A stretch of DNA of 64,000 nt. Source: Calliopsis andreniformis (lineage: Eukaryota; Arthropoda; Insecta; Hymenoptera; Andrenidae). Shown one piece after another: positions 26,401 through 39,870 of this stretch. A program made the translations under genes and the position numbers. The stretch lies in the NCBI RefSeq assembly GCF_051401765.1, contig NC_135068.1, positions 1,116,001-1,180,000 of the forward strand. Direction: 5' to 3'. The first letter of the stretch is position 1. Each line of letters starts with the position of its first letter. The notes below the pieces were generated by a model that worked only from the letters and a program-made list of their open reading frames with translations, did not search any database and was not told the DNA's origin.

Positions 26401-28316
26401 TAGAGTCAAGCCAAGGCTGCCCGGAACGTAGAAATGAGCATGACTTTCACGCTGGTTGCAATTATTTCTATTATACGATGGAAAAACTGTTGTATTTTTA
26501 TTGTATTTTATGCTTCTGGCGTTGTCTTCTAAGGCACGAGGTATTCGATCTTGTGAAGCATCGCCCTAGGGTGAAGCCTAGGTCGCCCGAAACGTAGAAA
26601 TGTCCATTACTTTCACACTGGTTGCAATTATTCCTTTTATACGATGGAAAAACTGTTGCATTTATATTGTATTTTGTGCTTCTGGCGTTGACACCTGAGA
26701 CCCTAACTATTCGATGTGCTGAAGCGACACTCTAGAGTGAAGCCTTGGTTTCCCAGAACGTAGAAATAACCATTAATTTCACAATGGTTGCAATTACTCC
26801 GGTTGTACAATGGAAAAACTGTTGTAGTTTGATTGTATTTTATGCTTCTGGTGTTGTCTTCTAAGGACCGAGCTATTCGATTTGTAGCAGCAACGCCCTA
26901 GAGTGAAACCTAGGTTTCCGGGGCGTAGAAATACCCATTAATTTCACACTGGTTGCATTTACTCCTGTTATACGATGGAAAAACTGTTGTATTTTTATTG
27001 TATTTTGTGCATCTGGCGTTGACTTCTAAGGTCCGAGCTATTCGATCTCGTGAAGCATCGCCCTAGAGTGAAGCCTAGGTCGCCCGGAACGTAGAAAGGA
27101 ACATTACTTTCACACTGGTTGCAATTATTCATTTTATGCGACGGAAAAACTGTTGTATTTATATTGTACTTTATGCTTCTGGCGTTGACTTCTAATGCCC
27201 GAGACGTTCGATTTGTTGGAGCAACGAGCTAGAGTGAAGCCTAGGTTGCCCGGAACGTAAAAATGAACATTACTTTCACACTGGTTGCAATTATTTCTGT
27301 TATACGAAGGAAAAACTGTTGTATTTATATTGTATTTTGTGCTTATGGCGTTGTCATCTAAGGCCCGAGCTATTCGATTTGGTGCAGCAACGAGCTAGAG
27401 TGAAGCCTAGGCTGCCCGGAACGTAAAAATGAACATTACTTTCACGCTGGTTGCAATTATTTCTATTATACGATGGAAAAACTGTTGTATTTTTATCGTA
27501 TTTTATGCTTCTGGCGTTGACTTCTAAGGCCCGAGCTATTCGATTTTGTGTAGCATCACCCTAGAGTGAAGCCTAGGTCGCCCGAAACGTAGAAATGACC
27601 ATTACTTTCACACTGGTTGCAATTATTCCTTTCATACGATGGAAAAACTGGTGTATTTATATTGTATTTTATGCTTCTGGCGTTGACTTCTAATGCCCGA
27701 GCTATTCAATTTGGTGGAGCAACGAGCTAGGGTGAAGCCTAGGTTGCCCGGAACATAGAAATGAACATTACTTTCACACTGGTTGCAATTATTCCTTTTA
27801 TACGATGGAAAAACTATTGTATTTTTATCGTATTTTATGCTTCTGGCGTTGACTTGTAAGGCCCGAGGTATTCGATCTTGTGAAGCATCGCCCTAGGGTG
27901 AGGCCTAGGTCGCCCGAAACGTAGAAATGTCCATTACTTTCACACTGGTTGCAATTATTCCTTTTATACGATGGAAAAACTGTTGTATTTATATTGTATT
28001 TTATGATCCTGGCGTTGACACCTGAGCCCCTAACTATTCTATGTGGTGATGCAACGCTCTAGAGTGAAGCCTTGGTTGCCCGGAACGTAGAAAGAACCAT
28101 TAATTTCACACTGGTTGCAATTATTCCTTTTATACGGTGGAAAAACTGGTGTATTTTTATTGCATTTTATGCTTCTGGCGTTGACTTCTAAGGCCCGAGC
28201 TCTTCGATTTGGTGGGACAACGAGCTAGAGTGGAGCCTAGGTTGCCCGGAACGTTGAAATAACCATTAATTTCACACTGGTTGCAATTACTCCTGTTATA
28301 CAATGGAAAAACTGTT
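23475..28316. repeat. 4.8-kb second copy of the 12.69-17.37 kb segment
   Basis: The segment aligns to 12,690-17,365 with one extra monomer (4,842 against 4,676 bp) and scattered substitutions. It leaves the alignment near 28,317, where TTGTATTTTCATTG replaces TTGTACTTTTATTG. From 26,117 onwards it is also a third copy of the 21-monomer block, but a shortened one. At about 28,276 the text jumps from the counterpart of 20,8xx to the counterpart of 21,975, so the offset to copy 2 changes from 7,467 to 6,306. About seven monomers are missing. Confidence 0.88.
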
Positions 28317-29826
28317 GTATTTTCATTGTATTTTATGCTTCTGGCGTTGACTTCTAAGGGCCGAGCTATTCGATCTGGTGGAGCAACGCCCTAGAGTGAA
28401 GAATAGGTTGCCCGGAACGTAGAAATAACCACAAATTTCACACTGGTTGCAATTACTCCTGTTATATAATGGAAAAACTGTTGTATTTTTATTGTATTTT
28501 ATGCATCTGGCGTTTACACCTAAGCCCCTAACTATTCGATGTGGTGAAGCAATGCCCTAGAGTGAAGCCCAGGTTGCACAGAACGTAGAAATAACCTTCA
28601 ATTTCACACTGGTTGCAGTTACTCCTGTTATACAATGGAAAAGCTGTTGTATTTTTATTGCATTTTATGCTTCTGGCGTTGACTTCTAAGGCCCGAGCTC
28701 TTCGATTTGGTGGGGCAACGAGCTAGAGTGGAGCCTGGGTTGCCCGGAACGTAGAAATAACCACAAATTTCACACTGGTTGCAATTACTCCTGCTATACA
28801 ATGGAAAAACTGTTGTATTCTTATTGTATTTTATGCTTCTGGCGTTGACTTCGAAGGACCGAGGTATTCGATCTTGTGAAGCATCGCCCTAGGGTGAAGC
28901 CTAGGTCGCCCGAAACGTAGAAATGGCCATTACCTTCACACTGGTTGCAATTATTCCTTTTATACGATGGAAAAACTGTTGTATTTATATTGTATTTTAT
29001 GATTCTGGCGTTGACACCTGAGCCCCCAACTATTCTATGTGGTGATGCAACGCTCTAGAGTGAAGCCTTGGTTTCCCAGAACGTAGAAATAACCATTAAT
29101 TTCACAATGGTTGCAATTACTCCTGTTATACAATGGAAAAACTGTTGTATTTTCATTGTATTTTATGCTTCTGGCGTTGACTTTCAATGCCCGAGCTATT
29201 CGATTTGGTGGAGCAACGAGCTAGAGTGAAGCCTAGGTAGCCCGGAACGTAGAAATGAACATTACTTTCACACTGGTTGCAATTATTACTATTATACGAT
29301 GGAAAAACTGTTGTATTTTCATTGTATTTTATGCTTCTGGCGTTGACTTCTAAGGCCCGAGCTATTCGATCTGCTGGAGCGACGCCCTAGAGTGAAGCCT
29401 AAGTTGCCCGGAAAGTAGAAATAACCATTAATTTCTCACTTGTTGCAAATACTCCTGTTATACGATGGAAAAACTGTTGTATTTTTACTGTATTTTATGC
29501 TCCTGGCGTTGATTTCTAAAGCCGTAGCTGTTCTATCGGGTGAACCATCGCCCTAGAGTGGAGACTGGGTTGCTCGGAACGTAGAAATGACTATTACTTT
29601 CACACCTGTTGCAATTACTTCCGTTTACGCGATGGAAAAACTGTTGTATTTTTATTGTATTTTACGCTTCTGGCGTTGACTTCTAAGACCCGAGCTGTTC
29701 GATTTGGTGGAGCAACGAGCTAGAGTGAAGCCTAGGTTGCCCGGAACGTAGAAATGAACATTACATTCACACTGGTTTCAATCATTTCTATTATACGATG
29801 GAAAAACTGTTGTATTTATATTGTAT
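28317..29826. repeat. Second copy of the 21.98-23.52 kb stretch
   Basis: Alignment to 22,011-23,520 is continuous, broken only by the one-base insertion noted in the earlier copy. It ends where TATATTGTATTTTATGC here replaces TATATTGTAATTTATGC at 23,514-23,526. After that point the sequence resumes the counterpart of about 24,170, skipping about four monomers (the offset changes from 6,305 to 5,641). The end is a clean monomer-register junction with no foreign sequence. Confidence 0.85.
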
Positions 29827-32800
29827 TTTATGCTTCTGGCGTTGACTTCTAAGGCCCGATCTATTCGATCTGGTGGAGCGACGCCCTAGAGTGAAGCCTA
29901 GGTCGCTCGAAACGTAGAAATGGCCATTACTTTCACACTGGTTGCAATTATTCCTTTTATACGATGGAAAAACTGTTGTATTTATATTGTATTTTATGAT
30001 TCTGGCGTTGACACCTGAGGCCCTAACTATTCGATGTGGTGAAGCAACGCCCTAGAGTGAAGCCTTGGTTTCCGAGAACGTGGAAATAACCATTAATTTC
30101 ACAATGGTTGCAATTACTCCGGTTATACAATGGTAAAACTGTTGTAGTTTTATTGTATTTTATGCTTCTGGTGTTGTCTTCTAAGGACCGAGCTATTCGA
30201 TTTGGAGCAGCTGCGCCCTAGAGTGAAACCTAGGTTCCCGGGCGTAGAAATACCCATTAATTTCACACTGGTTGCATTTACTCCTGTTATACGATGGAAA
30301 AACTGTTGTATTTTTATTGTATTTTGTGCATCTGGCGTTGACTTCTAACGCCCGAGCTATTCGATCTCGTGAAGCATCGCCCTAGAGTGAAACCTAGGTC
30401 GCCCGGAACGTAGAAATGACTATTACTTTCACACTGGTAGCAATTATTTCTATTATACGAAAGAAAAACTGTTGTATTCTCATTGTATTTTATGCTTCTG
30501 GCGTTGACTTCTAAGGCCCGAGCTATTCGATCTGCTGTATCGGCGCCCTTTAGTGAAGCCTAGGTTGCCCGGAACGCAGAAATAACCATTAATTTCACAC
30601 TGGTTGCAATTATTCCTGTTATACAATGGAAAAACTGTTGTAGTTTTATTGTATTTTATGCTTCTGGTGTTGTCTTCTAAGGCCAGAGCTGTTCGATTTG
30701 GAGCAGCAACGCCCTAGAGTGAAACCTAGGTTTCCGGGGCGTAGAAATACCCATTAATTTCACACTGGTTGCATTTACTCCTGTTATACGATGGAAAAAC
30801 TGTTGTATTTTTATTGTATTTTGTGCATCTGGCGTTGACTTCTAAGGCCCGAGCTATTCGATCTCGTGAAGCATCGCCCTAGAGTGAAGCCTAGGTCGCC
30901 CGGAACGTAGAAAGGAACATTACTTTCACACTGGTTGCAATTATTCCATTTATACGATGGAAAAACTGTTGTATTTATATTGTATTTTATGCTTCTGGCG
31001 TTGACTTCTAATGCCCTAGATATTCGATTTGTTGGAGCAACGAGCTAGAGTGAAGCCTAGGTTGTCCGGAACGTAGAAATGAACATTACTTTCACACTGG
31101 TAGCAATTATTTCTATTAAACGAAAGAAAAACTGTTGTATTTTCATTGTATTTTATGCTTCTGGCGTTGAATTCTAAGGTCCGAGCTATTCGATCTGCTG
31201 GAGCGACGCCCTAGAGTGAAGCCTAGGTTGCCCGGAACGTAGAAAGGAACATTACTTTCACACTGGTTGCAATTATTCCTTTTATACGATGGATAAACTG
31301 TTGTATTTATATTGTATTTTATGCTTCTGGCGTGGACTTCTAATGCACGAGATATTCGATTTGTTGGAGCAACGACCTAGAGTGAAGCCTATATTGCGCG
31401 GAACGTAGAAATGAACATTACTTCCACAATGGTTGCAATTATTTCTATTATACGAAAGAAAAACTGTTGTATTTTCATTGTATTTTGTGCTTCTGGCGTT
31501 GACTTCTAAGGCCCGAGGTATTGGACCTGCTGGAGCGACGCCCTAGAGTGAAGCCTAGGTTGCCCGGAACGTAGAAATAACCATTAATTTAACACTGGTT
31601 GCAATTACTCCTGTTATACAATGGAAAAACTGTTCTATTTTTATTGTATTTTATGCATCTGGCGTTTACACCTAAGCCCCTAACTATTCGATGTGGTGAA
31701 GCAATGCCCTAGAGTGAAGCCCGGGTTGCACAGAACGTAGAAATAACCATTAATTTCACAATCGCTGCAATTACTCCGGTTATGCAATGGAAAAACTGTT
31801 GTATTTTTATTGTATTTTGTGCTTATGGCGTTGTCATCTAAGGTCCGAGCTATTCGATTTGGTGCAGCAACGAGCTAGAGTGAAGCCTAGGCTGCCCGGA
31901 ACGTAGAAATGAGCATGACTTTCACGCTGGTTGCAATTATTCCTTTTATACGATGGAAAAACTGTTGCATTTATATTGTATTTTGTGCTTCTGGCGTTGA
32001 CACCTGAGACCCTAACTATTCGATGTGCTGAAGCGACACTCTAGAGTGAAGCCTTGGTTTCCCAGAACGTAGAAATAACCATTAATTTCACAATGGTTGC
32101 AATTACTCCGGTTATACAATGGAAAAACTGTTGCAGTTTGATTGTATTTTATGCTTCTGGTGTTGTCTTCTAAGGACCGAGCTATTCGATTTGGAGCAGC
32201 AACGCCCTAGAGTGAAACCTAGGTTTCCGGGGCGTAGAAATACCCATTAATTTCACACTGGTTGCAATTACTCCTGTTATATAATGGAAAAACTGTTGTA
32301 TTTTTATTGTATTTTATGCATCTGGCGTTTACACCTAAGCCCCTAACTATTCGATGTGGTGAAGCAATGCCCTAGAGTGAAGCCCAGGTTGCACAGAACG
32401 TAGAAATAACCTTCAATTTCACACTGGTTGCAGTTACTCCTGTTATACAATGGAAAAGCTGTTGTATTTTTATTGCATTTTATGCTTCTGGCGTTGACTT
32501 CTAAGGCCCGAGCTCTTCGATTTGGTGGGGCAACGAGCTAGAGTGGAGCCTAGGTTGCCCGGAACGTAGAAATAACCACAAATTTCACACTGGTTGCAAT
32601 TACTCCTGCTATACAATGGAAAAACTGTTGTATTCTTATTGTATTTCATGCTTCTGGCGTTGACTTCGAAGGACCGAGGTATTCGATCTTGTGAAGCATC
32701 GCCCTAGGGTGAAGCCTAGGTCGCCCGAAACGTAGAAATGGCCATTACCTTCACACTGGTTGCAATTATTCCTTTTATACGATGGAAAAACTGTTGTATT

Positions 32801-33159
32801 TATATTGTATTTTATGATTCTGGCGTTGACACCTGAGCCCCCAACTATTCTATGTGGTGATGCAACGCTCTAGAGTGAAGCCTTGGTTTCCCAGAACGTA
32901 GAAATAACCATTAATTTCACAATGGTTGCAATTACTCCAGTTATACTATGGAAAAACTGTTGTAGTTTTATTGTATTTTATGCTTCTGGTGTTGTCTTCT
33001 AAGGCCCGAGCTATTCGATTTGGAGCAGCAAGGCCCTACAGTGAAACCTAGGTCGCCCGGAACGTAGAAAGGAACATTACTTTCACACTGGTTGCAATTA
33101 TTCCTTTTATACGATGGAAAAACTGTTGTATTTATATTGTACTTTATGCTTCTGGCGTT
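29827..33159. repeat. Shuffled derivative of 24.2-29.1 kb with whole-monomer deletions
   Basis: The region is made of collinear pieces. 29,827-30,415 matches 24,186-24,774 (offset 5,641). 30,435-31,938 matches 24,960-26,463 (offset 5,475). 31,940-32,255 matches about 26,631-26,946 (offset 5,309). 32,262-32,935 matches 28,447-29,120 (offset 3,815). The first two steps each lose exactly one monomer. Every junction keeps the 166-bp phase, for example GAGCATGACTTTCACGCTGG continuing into TTGCAATTATTCC at about 31,938. The last 220 bp resemble 17,670-17,880. Confidence 0.85.
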
Positions 33160-35390
33160 GACTTCTAATGCCCGAGCTATTCGATTTGGTGGAGCAACGA
33201 GCTAGGGTGTAGCCTAGGTTGCCCGGAACATAGAAATGAACATTACTTTCACACTGGTTGCAATTATTCCTTTTATACGAAGGAAAAACTGTTGTATTTA
33301 TATTGTATTTTATGCTTCTGACGTTGACACCTAAGACCCTAACTATTCGATGTGGTGGAGCAACGCCCTAGAGTGAAGCCTAGGTTGCCCGGAACGTAGA
33401 AGTAACCATTAATTTCACACTGGTTGCACTTAATTCTGTTATACAATGGAAAAACTGTTGTACTTTTATTGTATTTTATGCTTCTGGCGTTGACTTGTAA
33501 GGCCCGAGGTATTCGATCTTGTGAAGCATCGCCCTAGGGTGAGGCCTAGGTCGCCCGAAACGTAGAAATGTCCATTACTTTCACACTGGTTGCAATTATT
33601 CCTTTTATACGATGGAAAAACTGTTGTATTTATATTGTATTTTATGATTCTGGCGTTGACACCTGAGCCCCTAACTATTCTATGTGGTGATGCAACGCTC
33701 TAGAGTGAAGCCTTGGTTGCCCGGAACGTAGAAAGAACCATTAATTTCACACTGGTTGCAATTATTCCTTTTATACGATGGAAAAGCTGGTGTATTTTTA
33801 TTGCATTTTATGCTTCTGGCGTTGACTTCTAAGGCCCGAGCTCTTCGATTTGGTGGGACAACGAGCTAGAGTGGAGCCTAGGTTGCCCGGAACGTAGAAA
33901 TAACCATTAATTTCACACTGGTTGCAATTACTTCTGTTATACAATGGAAAAACTGTTGTACTTTTATTGTATCTTATGCTTCTGGCGTTGACTTCTATGG
34001 CCCGAGGTATTCGATCCTGTGAAGCATCGCCCTAGGGCGTAGCCTAGGTCGCCGAAACGTAGAAATGTCCATTACTTTCACACTTGTTGCAATTATTCCT
34101 TTTATACGATGGAAAAACTGTTGCATTTATATTGTATTTTATGATTCTGGCGTTGACACCTGAGGCCCTAACTATTCGATGTGGTGAAGCAACGCTCTAA
34201 AGTGAAGCCTTGGTTTCCCAGAACATAGAAATAACCATTAATTTCACAATGGTTGCACTTACTCCTGTTGTACGATGGAAAAACTGTTGTATTTTTATTG
34301 TATTTTATGCTTCTGGCGTTGACACCTAAGACCCTAACTATTCGATGTGGTGGAGCAACGCCCTAGAGTGAAGCCTAGGTCGCCCGAAACGTAGAAATGG
34401 CCATTACCTTCACAATGGTTGCAATTATTCCTTTTATACGATGGAAAAACTGTTGTATTTATATGGTATTTTATGATTCTGTCGTTGATACCTGAGGCCC
34501 TAACTATTCGATGTGGTGAAGCAACGCCCTGGAGTGAAGCTTTGGTTTCCGAGAACGTAGAAATAACCATTAATTTCACAATGGTTGCAATTACTCCTGC
34601 TATACGATGGAAAAACTGTTGTATTTTTATTGTAATTTCTGCTTCTGGCTTTGGCTTCTAAGGACCGAGCTGTCCGATCTGGTGCAGCAACACCCTAGGG
34701 TGATACCTAGGTTTCGCGGAACGTAGAAATAACCATTAATTTCACACTGGTTGCACTTACTCCTGTTGTACGATGGAAAAACTGTTGTATTTTTATTGTA
34801 TTTTATGCTTCTGGCGTTGACTTCTAAGGGCCGAGCTATTCGATCTGGTGGAGCAACGCCCTAGAGTGAAGAATAGGTTGCCCGGAACGTAGAAATAACC
34901 ATTAATTTCACACTGGTTGCAATTACTCCTGTTATACGATGGAAAAACTGTTGTATTTTTATTGTATTTTGTACATCTGGCGTTGACTTCTAAGGCCCGA
35001 ACTATTCGATCTCGTGAAGCATCGTCCTAGAGTGAAGCCTAGGTCGCCCGGAACATTGAAAGGAACATTACTTTCACACTGGTTGCAATTATTCCTTTCA
35101 TACGATGGAAAAACTGTTGTATTTATATTGTATTTTATGCTTCTGGCGTTGACTTCTAATGCCCTAGATATTCGATTTGTTGGAGCGACGAGCTAGAGTG
35201 AAGCCTAGGTTGCCCGGAACGTAGAAATGAACATTACTTTCACACTGGTAGCAATTATTTATATTATACGAAAGAAAAACTGTTGTATTTTCATTGTATT
35301 TTATGCTTCTGGCGTTGACTTCTAAGGCCCGAGCTATTCGATCTGCTGGAGCGACGCCCTAGAGTGAAGCCTAGGTTGCCCGGAACGTAG
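33160..35390. repeat. 2.2-kb block, copy 1 of a pair 4,481 bp apart
   Basis: The block aligns at +4,481 bp (27 x 166 - 1) to 37,640-39,870. Shared rare features include GGTCGCCGAAACG (one base short) near 34,048, TCTGTCGTTGATACC near 34,478, and TTTCTGCTTCTGGCTTTGGC near 34,626. Differences include CACTTGTTGC near 34,080 against CACTGGTTGC, and CCCTAGAG near 34,361 against CCCTGGAG. The block carries the CTCGTGAAGCATCG and GAACATTGAAAGG monomers that later form part of the 38-monomer repeat. Confidence 0.87.
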
Positions 35391-37639
35391 AAAGAACCAT
35401 TAATTTCACACTGGTTGCAATTATTCCTTTTATACGATGGAAAAACTGGTGTATTTATATTGTATTTTATGCTTCTGGCGTTCTCTTCTAATGCCCGAGC
35501 TATTCGATTTGGTGGAGCAACGAGCTAGGGTGAAGCCTAGGTTGCCCGGAAAATAGAAATGAACATTACTTTCACACTGGTTGCAATTATTCCTTTTATA
35601 GGAAGGAAAAACTGTTGTATTTATATTGTATTTTATGCTTCTGGCGTTGACACCTGAGCCCCCAACAATTCTATGTGGTGATGTAACGCTCTAGAGTGAA
35701 GCCTTGGTTTCCCAGAACGTAGAAATAACCATTAATTTCACAATGGTTGCAATTACTCCGGTTATACTATGGAAAAACCGTTGTAGTTTTATTGTATTTT
35801 ATGCTTCTGGTGTTGTCTTCTAAGGCCCGAGCTATTCGATTTGGAGCAGCAACGCCCTACAGTGAAACCTAGGTCGCCCGGAACGTAGAAAGGAACATTA
35901 CTTTCACACTGGTTGCAATTATTCCTTTTATACGATGGAAAAACTGTTGTATTTATATTGTACTTTATGCTTCTGGCGTTGACTTCTAATGCCCGAGATA
36001 TTCGATTTGTTGGAGCAACGAGCCAGAGTGAAGCCTAGGTCGCCCGGAACATTGAAAGGAACATTACTTTCACACTGGTTGCAATTATTCCTTTCATACG
36101 ATGGAAAAACTGTTGTATTTATATTGTATTTTATGCTTCCGGCGTTGACTTCTAATGCCCTAGATATTCGATTTGTTGGAGCGACGAGCTAGAGTGAAGC
36201 CTAGGTTGCCCGGAACGTAGAAATGAACATTACTTTCACACTGGTAGCAATTATTTCTATTATACGAAAGAAAAACTGTTGTATTTTCATTGTATTTTAT
36301 GCTTCTGGCGTTGACTTCTAAGGCCCGAGCTATTCGATCTGCTGGAGCGACGCCCTAGAGTGAAGCCTAGGTTGCCCGGAACGTAGAAAGAACCATTAAT
36401 TTCACACTGGTTGCAATTATTCCTTTTATACGATGGAAAAACTGGTGTATTTATATTGTATTTTATGCTTCTGGCGTTCTCTTCTAATGCCCGAGCTATT
36501 CGATTTGGTGGAGCAACGAGCTAGGGTGTAGCCTAGGTTGCCCGGAACATAGAAATGAACATTACTTTCACACTGGTTGCAATTATTCCTTTTATACGAA
36601 GGAAAAACCGTTGTAGTTTTATTGTATTTTATGCTTCTGGTGCTGTCTTCTAAGGCCCGAGCTATTCGATTTGGAGCAGCAACGCCCTACAGTGAAACCT
36701 AGGTCGCCCGGAACGTAGAAAGGTACATTACTTTCACACTGGTTGCAATTATTCCTTTTATACGATGGAAAAACTGTTGTATTTATATTGTACTTTATGC
36801 TTCTGGCGTTGACTTCTAATGCCCGAGATATTCGATTTGTTGGAGCAACGAGCCAGAGTGAAGCCTAGGCTGCCCGGAACGTAAAAATGAACATTACTTT
36901 CACGCTGGTTGCAATTATTTCTATTATACGATGGAAAAACTGTTGTATTTATATTGTATTTTATGCTTCTGGCGTTGTCTTCTAATGCCCGAGCTATTCG
37001 ATTTGGTGGAGCAACGAGCTAGGGTGTAGCCTAGGTTGCCCGGAACATAGAAATGAACATTACTTTCACACTGGTTGCAATTATTCCTTTTATACGAAGG
37101 AAAAACTGTTGTATTTATATTGTATTTTATGCTTCTGGCGTTGACACCTAAGACCCTAACTATTCGATGTGGTGGAGCAACGCCCTAGAGTGAAGCCTAG
37201 GTTGCCCGGAACGTAGAAGTAACCATTAATTTCACACTGGTTGCAAATAATTCTGTTATACAATGGAAAAACTGTTGTACTTTTATTGTATTTTATGCTT
37301 CTGGCGTTGACATGTAAGGCCCGAGGTATTCGATCTTGTGAAGCATCGCCCTAGAGTGAAACGTAGGTCGCCCGGAACGTAGAAAGGAACATTACTTTCA
37401 CACTGGTTGCAATTACTCCTGTTATACAATGGAAAAACAGTTGTATTTTTATTGTATTTTATGATTCAGGCGTTGACTTCTAAGGCCCGAGCTATTCGAT
37501 TTGGTGGAGCAACGAGCTTGAGTGAAGCCTAGGTGGCCCGGAACGTAGAAATGAACATTACTTTCACACTGGTTGCAATTATTTCTATGATACGATGGAA
37601 AAACTGCTGTATTTTTATTGTATTTTATGCTTGTGGCGT
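35391..37639. repeat. Spacer with local 6- and 4-monomer duplications
   Basis: Two local periods are visible. A 996-bp (six-monomer) step links about 35,025-35,600 to 36,021-36,596. The unusual GGCGTTCTCTTCTAATGCC at 35,477 and 36,473 is one of the shared markers. A 664-bp (four-monomer) step links 36,991 to 37,655 through GAGCTAGGGTGTAGCC monomers. The GGTGTTGTCTTCTAAGGC type appears near 35,808, with a GGTGCTGTC variant near 36,637. No unique sequence is present. Confidence 0.8.
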
Positions 37640-39870
37640 TGACTTCTAATGCCCGAGCTATTCGATTTGGTGGAGCAACGAGCTAGGGTGTAGCCTAGGT
37701 TGCCCGGAACATAGAAATGAACATTACTTTCACACTGGTTGCAATTATTCCTTTTATACGAAGGAAAAACTGTTGTATTTATATTGTATTTTATGCTTCT
37801 GGCGTTGACACCTAAGACCCTAACTATTCGATGTGGTGGAGCAACGCCCTAGAGTGAAGCCTAGGTTGCCCGGAACGTAGAAGTAACCATTAATTTCACA
37901 CTGGTAGCAATTAATTCTGTTATACAATGGAAAAACTGTTGTACTTTTATTGTATTTTATGCTTCTGGCGTTGACTTGTAAGGCCCGAGGTATTCGATCT
38001 TGTGAAGCATCGCCCTAGGGTGAGGCCTAGGTCGCCCGAAACGTAGAAATGTCCATTACTTTCACACTGGTTGCAATTATTCCTTTTATACGATGGAAAA
38101 ACTGTTGTATTTATATTGTATTTTATGATTCTGGCGTTGACACCTGAGACCCTAACTATTCTATGTGGTGATGCAACGCTCTAGAGTGAAGCCTTGGTTG
38201 CCCGGAACGTAGAAAGAACCATTAATTTCACACTGGTTGCAATTATTCCTTTTATACGATGGAAAAACTGGTGTATTTTTATTGCATTTTATGCTTCTGG
38301 CGTTGACTTCTAAGGCCCGAGCTCTTCGATTTGGTGGGACAACGAGCTAGAGTGGAGCCTAGGTTGCCCGGAACGTAGAAATAACCATTAATTTCACACT
38401 GGTTGCAATTACTCCTGTTATACAATGGAAAAACTGTTGTACTTTTATTGTATCTTATGCTTCTGGCGTTGACTTCTATGGCCCGAGGTATCCGATCCTG
38501 TGAAGCATCGCCCTAGGGCGTAGCCTAGGTCGCCGAAACGTTGAAATTTCCATTACTTTCACACTGGTTGCAATTATTCCTTTTATACGATGGAAAAACT
38601 GTTGCATTTATATTGTATTTTATGATTCTGGCGTTGACACCTGAGGCCATAACTATTCGATGTGGTGAAGCAACGCTCTAAAGTGAAGCCTTGGTTTCCC
38701 AGAACATAGAAATAACCATTAATTTCACAACGGTTGCACTTACTCCTGTTGTACGATGGAAAAACTGTTGCATTTTTATTGTATTTTATGCTTCTGGCGT
38801 TGACACCTAAGACCCTAACTATTCGATGTGGTGGAGCAACGCCCTGGAGTGAAGCCTAGGTCGCCCGAAACGTAGAAATGGCCATTACCTTCACACTGGT
38901 TGCAATTATTCCTTTTATACGATGGAAAAACTGTTGTATTTATATGGTATTTTATGATTCTGTCGTTGATACCTGAGGCCCTAACTATTCGATGTGGTGA
39001 AGCAACGCCCTGGAGTGAAGCTTTGGTTTCCGAGAACGTAGAAATAACCATTAATTTCACAATGGTTGCAATTACTCCTGCTATACGATGGAAAAACTGT
39101 TGTATTTTTATTGTAATTTCTGCTTCTGGCTTTGGCTTCTAAGGACCGAGCTGTCCGATCTGGTGCAGCAACACCCTAGGGTGATACCTAGGTTTCGCGG
39201 AACGTAGAAATAACCATTAATTTCACACTGGTTGCACTTACTCCTGTTGTACGATGGAAAAACTGTTGTATTTTTATTGTATTTTATGCTTCTGGCGTTG
39301 ACTTCTAAGGGCCGAGCTATTCGATCTGGTGGAGCAACGCCCTAGAGTGAAGAATAGGTTGCCCGGAACGTAGAAATAACCATTAATTTCACACTGGTTG
39401 CAATTACTCCTGTTATACGATGGAAAAACTGTTGTATTTTTATTGTATTTTGTGCATCTGGCGTTGACTTCTAAGGCCCGAGCTATTCGATCTCGTGAAG
39501 CATCGCCCTAGAGTGAAGCCTAGGTCGCCCGGAACATTGAAAGGAACATTACTTTCACACTGGTTGCAATTATTCCTTTCATACGATGGAAAAACTGTTG
39601 TATTTATATTGTATTTTATGCTTCTGGCGTTGACTTCTAATGCCCTAGATATTCGATTTGTTGGAGCGACGAGCTAGAGTGAAGCCTAGGTTGCCCGGAA
39701 CGTAGAAATGAACATTACTTTCACACTGGTAGCAATTATTTCTATTATACGAAAGAAAAACTGTTGTATTTTCATTGTATTTTATGCTTCTGGCGTTGAC
39801 TTCTAAGGCCCGAGCTATTCGATCTGCTGGAGCGACGCCCTAGAGTGAAGCCTAGGTTGCCCGGAACGTA
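37640..39870. repeat. 2.2-kb block, copy 2 of the pair 4,481 bp apart
   Basis: This is the partner of 33,160-35,390. The match ends at about 39,870, where GTAGAAGTAACCATTAATTTC followed by CAAATAATTCTG replaces GTAGAAAGAACC...CAATTATTCC. Differences include a GGCCATAACTATTCG near 38,643 and TTGAAATTTCCATT near 38,540, both private to this copy. The two copies are separated by about 2.25 kb of related monomers rather than being adjacent, so an intervening insertion or deletion, or two overlapping exchanges, is implied. Confidence 0.87.
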
